Assembly: GCA_949752735.1 (NCBI GenBank)
Contig: OX457038.1
Location: forward strand, 21,884,655-21,948,654
Length of the DNA: 64,000 nucleotides
Direction: 5' to 3'
Source: Lumbricus terrestris
Lineage: Eukaryota; Annelida; Clitellata; Crassiclitellata; Lumbricidae
This document shows positions 33,218-42,940 of this stretch, in pieces. The notes beneath the pieces were generated by a model. That model searched no databases and was not told the origin of the DNA. It was given only the letters and a program-made list of their open reading frames with translations. Position numbers and translations under genes: made by a program. Position 1 is the first letter of the stretch. Each line of letters starts with the position of its first letter.

Positions 33218-36200
33218 GATGAACCATCTTCTTGAACGTTTGATTCCATCTCTCCACTAATCCGGCCGCTTCTGGATGTCCTGGCGAATCGAATCGAGGA
33301 CAACACCCCATCAATTTCAGAAATTCTCTCGTTAGACTGGCTGTAAAATTCGTTCCTCTATCACTCGTTATCACTGACGGAACTCCCACATCCATGAACA
33401 ACTTCATCAGAGCTTCGCATACAGCCTTAGCAGTCAATGACTTCATCAAAAAGATTGTCGGCCATCTTGTACATGAGTCTACGATGCACAAGCAATACTT
33501 ATGCCCTGCTGCTGATGTCGGTTCGATTGGTCCTACGACGTCCATTGTCATTCTTCTGAACGGCACATCCTCCCTTGGTATTGGCGTAATCGGTACTCGA
33601 TCCATCACCAAACTTCGTGCTTTCAACTGACACTTCTCACAAGACTTGCAGAACTTCACCACATCTCTACGCATCCTTGGCCACACAAAGGACAATTTGA
33701 TACGTTCTCTTGTCTTCTCTTCTCCCAAGTGTCCGCCAAATACTGACTCGTGCGCCAATTCCATCACCTGAATTCTTCTTTCCTTCGGCAACACCAACTG
33801 ATACACCAACTGGTCCAACATTTGATGTTTCTTATACATCAACCCATTCACCACACTAAACTCAGATCCTTTGTCTTCAGCTGTCTTCCACCACGACTTC
33901 AGTGACTCGTCATTTCTCTGCTGCTCTTCAAATTTCTTTGCGTCTGCCAATTGTCTTTCATCACTCGTATTCTCGGCAAACAAATCTCTCATACTCGTGT
34001 CCATTTCACTATCACTTCCAGAATCATCATAATCATCACGTTCACATGCAACCATCTCTTCTTCAATTTCATTGCTCCCGGATGTTACTCCTTCTTCTTC
34101 TTCTTGAACGCTTTGTTCATCATCGCTTTCTGTGTCCTCATCTAGCAAACTTTCATTTAGCTGTTCCTCTTCTCCTTCTTCCACTTCTCTTCTCCGACTT
34201 TGTGCTCTCGTAGTCACATTCGCTTGCAATTCTCCTTGCAATACACTCACTGGTGGAACCTCTTTCAGTTCTGCAATTATTTCTGGATGCAGCAAGAACT
34301 TTTCTTTGTTATCTTTGCACAAGACTGCTGGAATGCTGGCACATACCAAGGTTAAATATGGCGCGATATTTACTCCCTTGTCCTTCAAATCTCCTCCTTC
34401 GTGTACGTTATGACCACTCATCCGCACTTCTATTTTCACCAACTTAGCTGGAATGGGTTCTCCAGCCACACATTGCAAATGTACTCTGCCAATTTCTTCT
34501 ACTGTCGCTCCTTTCAATAATTCTTCATTGATTACTGGAATCTCAGTACCAGAGTCAATCAGCGCTTTGACTTGCACGGGATGACACCTGTCATCATTTC
34601 CACGTATCTCTACATCTACATGCTGTAGTAAGGACTTCTTCGTACGTTGACACTGATCTTTACTTTCTGTTTCTCGACAAGTATCCGTAATGGGAGCAGA
34701 TTTTACTACTTCTCTCTGTATAGTAAACTGAGGCGTACACTTCATTACTGACTTCACTTCCGTTTCGCGGTTGTCTTGTCCTTCCAGCTGATTAGGTGCA
34801 TTCATTACTTGGATCTGATTTACTCTGAGATTTTCTGCACTTCGAGTAAATCTATTTCTCAGATTTGTCATTCTTGGTGGTGCTTGACAATCCTTTATCA
34901 AATGTCGGTCTGACTGACAATTATGGCAACGTTTCCTCACAATACCTCTCTGTTCAGTGCTCTCCCGTCTGTAATTGTACGGAGTATATGCTGCATTGCT
35001 TTCTCTTTGGCGTCCCATCACTGGAATTCGACTATATATTTGTCTGTCACCCGTTGCTTCTCTTCTATCTTGACCAAACTGTCTTCCAGGAGCACTATCT
35101 TTCCTTACTTCATTACTTCTGGCTTGGCTTCCCGTTTCTTTGTTATTATTATTCCACCTGGTTTGCTTCGAACTATTACCCCATGCTTCATATTTTGGTT
35201 TGTCTTGAAACATTAGACCAATTCGATTGTTCACATGTATGTCTGCGAGATCTGCAACATTACTAGCTTCCAAGCATTCAGTACCCTCCTTTGCTAGTAC
35301 AAACTGTAGTGGACCCGGTGGTAGACATTCTTTCAACTTATCCGCCACCAACAGATCAAATAACTTCTCATAGTCTTTGCCCACTCGCCTACTTCTGACA
35401 TAATAGTTCAACAGATTCTTCAATCTTGCTGTAAACATAGTGTATGTCTCTTCTGCCGTTTTCTTCGCATCTACAAATCGTGATCGATATTCTCTCGCTG
35501 TCAATTTGAATTCTTTCAATAAATGTTCTTTCACTATGTCGTAATTGTCTAGATCATCAAAAGACAATCGGTTTAACACCGTTCTCGCTCTTGGTGTCAT
35601 TAGTGGCAACAGCAATTTGACCCAAAACTGCTTTTCCACCGTAAAACTGTTGAATGCATTCTCAACTGTCTCAAAATATAATGGCACCTCCATCATATCA
35701 TATGGCATCTTAGGTAACACGTGTTTCATTGCATCACCTATCTTTTTAATCTTAGACACCATTGTCTCACTTTCTCGGATCCTATTTTGTTCTAACTCCT
35801 CACGGCTTCTTCTTTCGTCTTCATTTCGTTCCCTCAGTCTATTTTGATCTTCTTCCCTACGCAGTTCTTCTTGTTCTATCTTCTGCTGCAACAATTCTAA
35901 CTGCTTTCTGCGTTCCTCCTTTTCTATAGCCATTTCTCGGAGCTGAGCTTCCTTAAGAGCGAGTTTCTTTTGTTCTAAATGTACTTGTTCTTCCCTTTCT
36001 CGTTCCGCTTTTTCCAAATTTTCTTTCTCCATATTCAATTCTTCCTGTCGAATCTCTTCGGCTCTTTGTAATTCTGCCAAACGCATGGCTTCCTTGGCTT
36101 CCTCGCGAGCCTTTTGCTCTTCAATCTGTTGTTTCCGTATTTCTTCATCACTTTTCCTTGCCCTCTCGTATTCTATCATCAATTCCATTCTTCTTCGTTC

Positions 36201-36809
36201 AGCTTCGTCACGATCTCTTTTCAGTTGTTCTAACTGAAGCTGGAACTGCTGCTTCTGCATCTCTATCTCTTCTTGTCTCATCCTTTCTGCTTGTTCTGCT
36301 CTTACTTTTTCCTCTTGTCTCCGTTCTTTTTCTTCTTGTCTCCTTTGTTCCTCTTTCTCTTTCTCCTCCTGTCTCCGTTTCTCTTCTTTCTCTTTCTCTT
36401 CTTGCTTACGTTGCTCCTCTTTCTCTTTCTCCTCCTGTCTCCGTTGCTCCTCTTTCTCTTTCTCCTCCTGTCTCCGTTTCTCCTCTTTCTCTTTCTCTTC
36501 TTGTTTCCGTTCTTTCTCTTCTTGTCTCCGTTCTTTCTCTTCTTGTCTCCGTTGCTCCTCCCTCATCATCATAAATTGCATCAACGCCTCCATAGACATG
36601 GCCTGTGGTTTCTCCTCAGCCCCACCCACAGCGCCTTTCTCTTCAGCTTCCTTTTTTAGCCAATCCTCTGCTAAAGCTCTCATCAAATTTTCCCTTGACA
36701 TCTCTTCGACTTCTTCCACGTCTAGACCAGCTTCGATTAATAATTTTATTATTCGATCAGAAGACATCTTTTTTATACTAGCTTGTTTTTGTTCTGTAAG
36801 TTTCTCCAT
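33144..36809 (-). CDS. Gmr1-like Gag-protease-integrase frame
   Basis: 1,221 codons. Residues about 70-345 are a very long charged coiled coil built from EEKEKEEQRRQ-type repeats. About 350-520 is the capsid-like region (LLLPLMTPRARTVL, MFTARLKNLLNYYV). A CCHC knuckle, CHNCQSDRHLIKDC, lies near residue 626, protease LIDSGTEIPVI near 750 (DSG in place of DTG), and a Glu/Asp-rich linker near 860-960. The integrase HHCC zinc motif (HESVFGGH, CKSCEKC) is near 1016-1055 and the DDE core near 1089 (MDVVGP), 1148 (SDRGTNF) and 1185 (GLVERWN). The frame leaves the conserved integrase at about 33170 and stops within 10 codons. Placing the integrase before RT is the diagnostic oddity. Start at 36809 is the only early methionine. 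Confidence 0.9.
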   Translation of the reverse strand: MEKLTEQKQASIKKMSSDRIIKLLIEAGLDVEEVEEMSRENLMRALAEDWLKKEAEEKGAVGGAEEKPQAMSMEALMQFMMMREEQRRQEEKERRQEEKERKQEEKEKEEKRRQEEKEKEEQRRQEEKEKEEQRKQEEKEKEEKRRQEEKEKEEQRRQEEKERRQEEKVRAEQAERMRQEEIEMQKQQFQLQLEQLKRDRDEAERRRMELMIEYERARKSDEEIRKQQIEEQKAREEAKEAMRLAELQRAEEIRQEELNMEKENLEKAEREREEQVHLEQKKLALKEAQLREMAIEKEERRKQLELLQQKIEQEELRREEDQNRLRERNEDERRSREELEQNRIRESETMVSKIKKIGDAMKHVLPKMPYDMMEVPLYFETVENAFNSFTVEKQFWVKLLLPLMTPRARTVLNRLSFDDLDNYDIVKEHLLKEFKLTAREYRSRFVDAKKTAEETYTMFTARLKNLLNYYVRSRRVGKDYEKLFDLLVADKLKECLPPGPLQFVLAKEGTECLEASNVADLADIHVNNRIGLMFQDKPKYEAWGNSSKQTRWNNNNKETGSQARSNEVRKDSAPGRQFGQDRREATGDRQIYSRIPVMGRQRESNAAYTPYNYRRESTEQRGIVRKRCHNCQSDRHLIKDCQAPPRMTNLRNRFTRSAENLRVNQIQVMNAPNQLEGQDNRETEVKSVMKCTPQFTIQREVVKSAPITDTCRETESKDQCQRTKKSLLQHVDVEIRGNDDRCHPVQVKALIDSGTEIPVINEELLKGATVEEIGRVHLQCVAGEPIPAKLVKIEVRMSGHNVHEGGDLKDKGVNIAPYLTLVCASIPAVLCKDNKEKFLLHPEIIAELKEVPPVSVLQGELQANVTTRAQSRRREVEEGEEEQLNESLLDEDTESDDEQSVQEEEEGVTSGSNEIEEEMVACERDDYDDSGSDSEMDTSMRDLFAENTSDERQLADAKKFEEQQRNDESLKSWWKTAEDKGSEFSVVNGLMYKKHQMLDQLVYQLVLPKERRIQVMELAHESVFGGHLGEEKTRERIKLSFVWPRMRRDVVKFCKSCEKCQLKARSLVMDRVPITPIPREDVPFRRMTMDVVGPIEPTSAAGHKYCLCIVDSCTRWPTIFLMKSLTAKAVCEALMKLFMDVGVPSVITSDRGTNFTASLTREFLKLMGCCPRFDSPGHPEAAGLVERWNQTFKKMVHHVIVENPRQWHKIIPFSLGIERSA

Positions 36810-37059
36810 CTTACTTCTTTACTTCAAATGATTTCAGTGAAGAAATCGAGGGAGTGGCTATAATTGCCGTGATTGGTTGACTTTAATTCTTATTGCTTGT
36901 TTATTCAAGGAGTGAGTTTTGTATACCTCTCTCTGGCGTTGCGTTGTCGTAATGTCATTCGTATGCCCGTTGTATCTTCTCACCAGTTGTTCGGATGCTC
37001 GGAATGCTTCTCCGGTTGATCAGATGCTCATTCTCCTTCTCCCGTGAGGTCGGCTTCTC

Positions 37060-37231
37060 GTAATGATTTGAAATCCATTGTCCGTAGCTTGGACTAAAAA
37101 TCCACCGTTCGTAAATATCCCTCCGTCCGTAACTTGGATACAAAATCCCACCGTCCGTAACTTGGATTGACAATATCCCAACGTCCGTAACTTGGATTGA
37201 CTATCCCACCGTCCGTAACTTGGATACGATA
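37060..37231 (-). repeat. Leader tandem repeat (CCGTCCGTAACTTGGAT)
   Basis: Six or so diverged copies of a roughly 30-bp unit carrying CGTCCGTAACTTGGAT lie between gag and the primer-binding site, i.e. in the element's 5' untranslated leader. Confidence 0.85.
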
Positions 37232-37250
37232 TCCCACCGCTGCCACCAAA
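37232..37250 (-). promoter_or_regulatory. Primer-binding site region of the Gmr1-like element
   Basis: On the coding strand the bases just inside the 5' LTR read TTTGGTGGCAGCGGTGGG, with TGG near the LTR edge as in tRNA-primed PBSs. The priming tRNA is not identified. Confidence 0.7.
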
Positions 37251-37800
37251 TGTGATCTTCCACAATCACCCACGATTTTCCAGTCTCTTCTTCAGTTCTG
37301 CAGCGCAGCCTAGGCCTAACCTATTCACTGTACTGCGGTAGCTATGGCTAGGTTATAAGTGTCTAAAGTTCTTAAACTTGTTCACTTACAACAAAGATCA
37401 GTTTCTTGTATTTTCTTCTTCGATTTCCAACATTCGCAAACAACACAACAATGCATCAACGACGACAAACAATTCAATTGCACTACAGAAACGCCATCTT
37501 ATTATATTATTACTCTAACGTCTTCTACACACGCCTAGCACTCCTTCTACAACTTATCTCACTCTCAGCGTACACTCTCTCTTCGGTCGCACTGTCCTTC
37601 TCTCTGTCTCTCTCTGTCCTTCTCGCTGTCTGTCTGTCTCTCTCTCTCTCTCTCCGGCGACGACGCGCCGCGGCACTTTCCCGCCACTCAGTCAGCTGGC
37701 CTGTCTGTCTGTACACTCAACAATTAGCTGACCTTGAGCTGGCCTATCCGTACGCTCAACAATTAGCTGATCACTATACGTTATACAAAATTAGCTCACA
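37251..37800 (-). repeat. 5' LTR of the Gmr1-like element
   Basis: 550 bp, TG...CA on the plus strand. On the coding strand it holds a long GA-rich run (about 37560-37665) and probably the promoter; no consensus TATA box is obvious. Confidence 0.95.
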
Positions 37801-38079
37801 TGACCATTGCACGTAAATAAGAATTGCCTTTAAAACTGAAAAGTTTCATTTAGAAATTCATATGTTTGGCCAAGATATGGGCTGATAACCGTAGGGGATT
37901 ACTTTATTTTGCCGCACCCTGTATATATACACAGTGTTTAATCTAGTCCCCCTCCGCTGGGGGGGAATTGAGGTTTCTGGGGGGGAAACAATTGAGCGTC
38001 CAAAGGACGCTCGTGAGGCGCGTAGCACACTGAGAGGGGGGTCATGGGGAGGGGGCAAATCCCCCTCTCCAGTAGAAAT

Positions 38080-38750
38080 TTTTTGAATGTCCACATTGCA
38101 ATGGCAGTATTTTAAGATGTCATCTTAACAAATTAGCTGTACTTTTTTCAGTGATCCATTACAAACTTTTTGAATTTCCAAATTGCAATGGCAGCATTTT
38201 AAGGTGTCATCTTAACAAAATAGCTGTACTTTTTCAGTGACCCATTAGAAACTTTTTGAATTTCCACATTGCAATGACAGTATTTTAAGATGTCATCTTA
38301 ACAAATTAGCTGTACTTTTTTCAGTGATCCATTAGAAACTTTTTGAATTTCCAAATTGCAATGGCAGCATTTTAAGGTGTCATCTTAACAAAATAGCTGT
38401 ATTTTTTCAGTGACCCATTAGAAACTTTTAGAATTTCCAAATTGCAATGGCAGCATTTTAAGGTGTCATCTTAACAAAATAGCTGTACTTTTTTCAGTGA
38501 TCCATTAGAAACTTTTTGAATGTCCACATTGCAATGGCAGCATTTTAAGGTGTCATCTTAACAAAATAGCTGTACTTTTTCAGTGATACATTAGAAACTT
38601 TTTGAATTTCCACATTGCAATGGCAGCATTTTAAGGTGTCGTCTTAACACAATAGCTGTACTTTTTCAGTGACTCATTAGAAACTTCTTGAATTTCCACA
38701 TTGCAATGGTACCCTTTGAAGATGCCATTTTAGCAAAATAACTCCATTAT
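38080..38750 (+). repeat. ~87-bp tandem array, about eight units
   Basis: Each unit has ATTGCAATGGCAGCATTTTA, a GTCATCTTAACAAAATAGC block and CAGTGATCCATTAGAAAC. Units differ by a few substitutions, so homogenisation is incomplete. Related single copies occur near 52720 and 53375. Confidence 0.92.
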
Positions 38751-39719
38751 TTCAGTACTGATAAAAAGTGTTTTAGGATTTCAATATTATATATATATTA
38801 TATAATTACAATAAAAAAACTTTATGTATCGAGTTCAGCAGCTCAGTTCTGCTGTTGCTGGGTTATTCTAATGAATTACTGTTTACATGAGTAAATAAGC
38901 TGACTTTTCAGAACTGTAATCAGAAACTGTCAGCTTATCCCAGTTTCTCCATATGGCCCTGAGTTGCTGACTAGTACACACTTTCCGAAATCATGTTTAA
39001 TGGTACACAAATCTACCAAGAGATAATAAACTACCGGTACCAAAATCAAGAAGCCACTAGTCTTGTAGTAATGATGTGGTTTTACTAGGTGTTCAGATAA
39101 CACTGGTCAACAGTGATTTTGTTTCCTGAACACTTTCAGGTGTTTCTTATGCAGTTTCTGCTGCTGATCACGAAAATGACCTTGAAATTGTCCCAGCACG
39201 TAACGTTTTTGAGAAATCTTCAATTTTCTATTTATTTCCATTTTTCGGATACATCGTTATAATAAGCTTCGTGTAACTGAGGTATGTCCAGGCATGCACT
39301 TAGGACAGTTTACATATATGCTTGTCTTGCATAATAAAATATAAACTTGGGTCTGCATATTCATTAATGCTGGTTAGAATCTTCCTGCAAAAGTTCTAAG
39401 CACTATTAGAGCCGCTTCTCTGCATAGGTCTACATGCAAATCCAACTGAAGAAGTTGGCATCAGTTTGTTTGTAGTTTGATGTCGTATTTCCAAAGTTTA
39501 GTTTTCTATACAGTATGCATGTATTCAAGATGCATAACAAGTTAGCCAGTCTATTTTCAGATAAGCTTAAACTATAATATATATTAAGACGGTTGTTGGC
39601 AGCAGAAAGATCTCGCCAGTGTTGCATGAAATGTGATACATGTACATTTTGCTACAGTTATATGAGTAAGCCTCAGAAACACACAATGACTGGACTTGTC
39701 AAAAGAGCATAGAGATGTA

Positions 39720-39960
39720 CTTTGGTTGCAAGACTGGAGAGAAAGCCAAGGAATGGGTGCCTCTCATTTGCTGTGGAAGATGTGCTGCAGATCTTAGAGT
39801 TTGACTCCGGGGGTCCTGCGAAAGCAATGCTGTTTGCCGTCCCGATGGTCTGGCGAGAACAGAAAGATAATGACTGTGAGGGGCTGCTCAGTTTGTCTCA
39901 CTAATGTTTCTGGTTTCTCGGGCAAGATTAGGAAAGGAAACTAAGTGATACAGTCATCAT
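39720..39960 (+). pseudogene. Decayed Cys-rich coding remnant
   Basis: One frame reads FAVPMVWREQKDN; the next frame then gives LTNVSGFSGK. Together these resemble an uncharacterised Cys-rich domain that occurs in multi-copy invertebrate proteins (PMVWRE followed by C-x2-C-LTN-V-SG). A frameshift separates the parts. Function unknown; it may be what is left of a gene carried by the host transposon. Confidence 0.4.
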
Positions 39961-40040
39961 CAGCACCCAATATTATGAGGAAGAACTGTCATAAAGATTT
40001 TTTGCAATGAAATTAAATTATAGTATATTGAAAATAATAT

Positions 40041-40720
40041 GCAATAAACAAGCATTTCAGTTAAAATCTTTCATGCCCGTTTTCTCAAAAACCTTACGTG
40101 ATACAAAAATTCTGAGAACACCACCGTGTTCAGCACGTCAACTTCTCTAGAAAACAGTCAAATTTTTTCAGAAACAAAAAAGTTTAAATTTGTTGACCAG
40201 TGTAATATGCAATAAACAAGCATTTCAGTTAAAATCTTGCATGCCCGTTTTCTCAAAAACCTGACGTGATACAAAAATTCTGAGAACACCACCGTGTTCA
40301 GCACGTCAAGTTCTCTAGAAAACAGTCAAAGTTTTTTCGGAAACCAAAAAAGGTAAAATTTGTTGACCAGTGTATAATATGCAATAAACAAGCATTTCAG
40401 TTAAAATCTTGCATGCCCGTTTTCTCAAAAACCTGACGTGATACAAAAATTCTGAGAACACCACCGTGTTCAGCACGTCAACTTCTATAGAAAACAGTCA
40501 AAGTGTTTTCGGAAACAAAAAAAGTTTAAATTTGTTGACCAGTGTAATATGCAATAAACAAGCATTTCAGTTAAAATCTTGCATGCCCGTTTTCTCAAAA
40601 ACCTTACGTGATGGAAAAATTCTGAGAACAGCATTGTTTTCAGCATGCCAAATTCTATATAAAACAGTTAAAGATTTTTAGGAAACAAAAAAAAAGTTAA
40701 AATTTGTTGACCAGTGTAAT
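40041..40720 (+). repeat. ~170-bp tandem array, four units
   Basis: Units start GCAATAAACAAGCATTTCAG at 40041, 40209, 40381 and 40551 and end GTTGACCAGTGTAATA. The last unit is most diverged. A 71-codon frame here is a repeat artefact. Confidence 0.92.
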
Positions 40721-41410
40721 AAGACCAAAACATTGTGAAATTTGACAGTTTAAAATGTGAAGGATAGCACTTGATAGCCATTCAGTTGTACGAAGGTAGT
40801 ATTTGTACAAATATTAACAGTAAATTATACTCATTTTTGCTGGATTTTGTCATATAATATAACAGTAAATAATTACTACAACCATGTAGCAGTAAATAAT
40901 ATTATGGTTATAAATATTATTATAACAGTTCATGTAATGCAATGATGTAAACACTAAACAGCAACTAAATACTATTACCATTTTGACAAATTTTCCTGGA
41001 GGAGATGTCATCTCTGTTTTTAGTTAGAAAAAATAGTGTTTATCTAAATATATACAGTAAGTTATATTCATTGCAACATGATAGTATTGTATATTATAGT
41101 AGTAAATAATGTCATTATAGTCATGTAATAGTAAATAATATCACGGTATATTATAACACTTCAAGTAAAACAACGATGAAAAAGTTACTAAAAACCAGAA
41201 ACATTTTGTGAAATTTTCTGGGGGGGGTAATGTCAATCCTGGGGGGGAAGTTCCCCCCAGAGACGTCTAGATTAAACACTGATTTATATATATATACTTT
41301 TAATCAGAAATCAGGTTGACAAGCCGCAACACAGTTACAAGATGAACAGAAAAATAGTTATTAAAAAATTGTAGCATATATATTGTTCAAGAGTTGCTTT
41401 ATTTATTAAC

Positions 41411-41910
41411 TAGCTGGGGTACCCGGCGTTGCCCGTGAAATTTAGGATTTGACCCGATCCGGCCACAGCCCCACCACACCCCACCACCCCGACCTCCACC
41501 GGTACGCCACCCAAGAAATGTTGGTTTTCGGAGAAAAAAATTCCCCAAATTTACCCCTTACCCTCCTCCAACCCCCCCTCCACAACACGCCACCACTAAC
41601 CCCGACCTCGACCGATACGCCACCCTTGAAATTTTGTTTTTTTTGGGGAAAATTTCCCACCCCAAAATTTTCCACACCCCTCCCCACCCCCCACAGCACG
41701 CCACCACTAACTCCGACCTCCACCGGTACGCCACCCGTGAAATTTTTGGGGGGGCAAAAATTCCTCCCCAAATTGCCCCAACCCCTCCTCTACCCCAAAA
41801 CGCGCCACAACTCCGACCTCCACCGGTACGCCACCCTTGAAATTTTGGTTTTCGGCGGAAGATTTCCCTTCCCTCAAATTTCCCCCACCCCTCCCTCTCT
41901 CCACAACACG
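41411..41910 (+). repeat. Minisatellite headed by TACCCGGCGTTGCCC, second locus
   Basis: Header ACTAGCTGGGGTACCCGGCG, then about five roughly 100-bp units with CCGACCTCCACCGGTACG and CGCCACCC...GAAATTTT. Same family as 18851-19480. Confidence 0.85.
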
Positions 41911-42407
41911 AATATATTAGATTTTAAACTAATCGCTCATTTTTTATCATTTGTTTTAAGCTATTGTAAAGTAGTGTAGCGAAATTGGGGAAGGGACCCT
42001 CCCCATTTTCTTTAGCGCTTCCTGTCTCTTCTGCCTTCTCCTGTTGTCCGTTTCCCGCGCTCCAGCCTGCCTCTTTTCGAGGCCACCCGTACTCTGAACG
42101 GCACGTGCTTCATGTTTCCCGCGCTCTAGCCTGCCTCTTTTGAGGCCGCTTGCCTTTTGGCCCTCTAGTGCCTCTAGTTTCCCGCGCTCTAGCCTGCCTC
42201 TTTAAAGGCTGGCCTGCCTCTTTCAGAAGGCTAGCCTGCCTCTTTAAAGGCTGGCCTGCCTCTTTAAAGGCTGGCCTGCCTCTTTAAAGGCTGGCCTGCC
42301 TCTTTCGAAAGGGCTGGCCTGCCTCTTTTGAGGCTAGCCTGCCTCTTTTGAGGCTAGCCTGCCTTTTCGTTCCCGCGTTACTTTAGCCACGCCCACCCCC
42401 GGGTAGT

Positions 42408-42417
42408 GTATATAAGG
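42408..42417 (+). promoter_or_regulatory. TATA box in the 5' LTR
   Basis: GTATATAAGG follows a CACGCCCACCCCC (CACCC/Sp1-like) box at about 42388. The same pair is in the 3' LTR at 47488-47497. Transcription would start near 42440, giving an R region that ends after AATAAA. Confidence 0.7.
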
Positions 42418-42632
42418 GGCTGTGTTTTAGTAAGAGCAGTCATCGAGGGAGTCCATCCGAGAGATACGTAGTGAAGTCAGTCATCGACGAGTCATCGAGG
42501 GAGTCCATCCGAGAGATACGTAGTGAAGTGACTCGTCGACGAGTCAGCGAGGCAGTCAGTCCGTGACGTACAGCAGACGAGTAGTGGACCGACGGACGAT
42601 TTAGCGACCGTGTGACAGTTTGTCGTTGTGAG

Positions 42633-42638
42633 AATAAA
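42633..42638 (+). terminator. LTR polyadenylation signal AATAAA
   Basis: AATAAA lies about 200 bp downstream of the predicted cap site; the copy in the 3' LTR (47713-47718) would be the one used. Confidence 0.6.
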
Positions 42639-42877
42639 GATCGTGTCTTCATTCGGACGTCGGGGTGTTCTCTACGGGCGGAGCGGCCGGAAGTGTCCCA
42701 CCTTTCCTTCGAAATACCCCGGAGGCGAACTCACGTTTCCACCCCCCTGAAACGACACGCGTCCTTCCACTTCCGCTATCCTGGTTACACGGAAGCTTGG
42801 GCGTACGGCTGGGAAAACGGGGCAACCGGGTCCGTTACACTGGTGCCAGAAGAGGAGGCCCCTTAATTCCGTTACAC

Positions 42878-42895
42878 TGGTACCGAACAAGTGGG
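42878..42895 (+). promoter_or_regulatory. Primer-binding site of the pol-deleted Gypsy element
   Basis: TGGTACCGAACAAGTGGG starts one base after the LTR. A related TGGTGCCAGAAGAGG 37 bp upstream, now inside the LTR, looks like an earlier PBS. Confidence 0.7.
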
Positions 42896-42940
42896 GTCTG
42901 GTGGTGGACATTTCCGACCAAGATTCGCAACTGACCGACG

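Larger units (their letters stand above)
29288..37800 (-). mobile_element. Gmr1-like Gypsy LTR retrotransposon, full length, nested
   Basis: Two LTRs (550 and 548 bp, differing by a 2-bp indel in a CT run and one substitution) bound the element, with 5-bp target duplications TGACC at 29283-29287 and 37801-37805. Coding runs on the minus strand in the order gag, protease, integrase, RT, RNase H. Integrase before RT in a Gypsy-type pol defines the Gmr1 group described from fish, urchin and other deuterostomes. LTR near-identity indicates recent insertion. Defects: a frame break in the integrase near 33170 and a 1,254-bp insertion splitting RNase H. Confidence 0.92.
28238..37921 (+). mobile_element. 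Mariner-derived element, copy A, interrupted by Gmr1-like retrotransposon
   Basis: Ends CAGGGTGCGGCAAAATAAAG and CTTTATTTTGCCGCACCCTG form a TIR of more than 30 bp, flanked by TA. Removing the 8.5-kb retrotransposon and one 5-bp TSD leaves about 1,166 bp, matching copy B (1,167 bp). Subterminal units with CACCGTTTTT and GACGATTCAAA occur twice at each end in inverse orientation. A transposase C-terminal remnant persists at 28806-28928. Confidence 0.9.
37932..41281. mobile_element. hAT-like element with CAGTGTTTAATCTAG ends and two tandem arrays
   Basis: Left CAGTGTTTAATCTAG and right CTAGATTAAACACTG are perfect inverses; subterminal G-runs (CTGGGGGGGAA) occur at both ends. No clear 8-bp duplication: both flanks are TA-rich. 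It starts only 10 bp from the mariner-derived terminus. Inside are an 87-bp array (38080-38750), a 170-bp array (40041-40720) and a decayed coding remnant near 39720. Related short sequence recurs at 52.6-53.5 kb. Confidence 0.7.
41975..42876 (+). repeat. 5' LTR of the pol-deleted Gypsy element
   Basis: TGTAGCG ... GTTACA. Contains a GGCTGGCCTGCCTCTTTAAA tandem array (about 42205-42365), a TATA box at 42408-42417 (GTATATAAGG), a direct duplication around CATCGAGGGAGTCCATC (42440 and 42492), an AATAAA at 42633-42638, and near its end an old PBS-like segment (42832-42868). Confidence 0.95.

Noticed and set aside
36158..36659. Leu/Ser-rich plus-strand frames of 128-138 aa
   Set aside because: Antisense to the Glu/Lys/Arg coiled coil of the Gmr1-like gag; codon-complement artefact.
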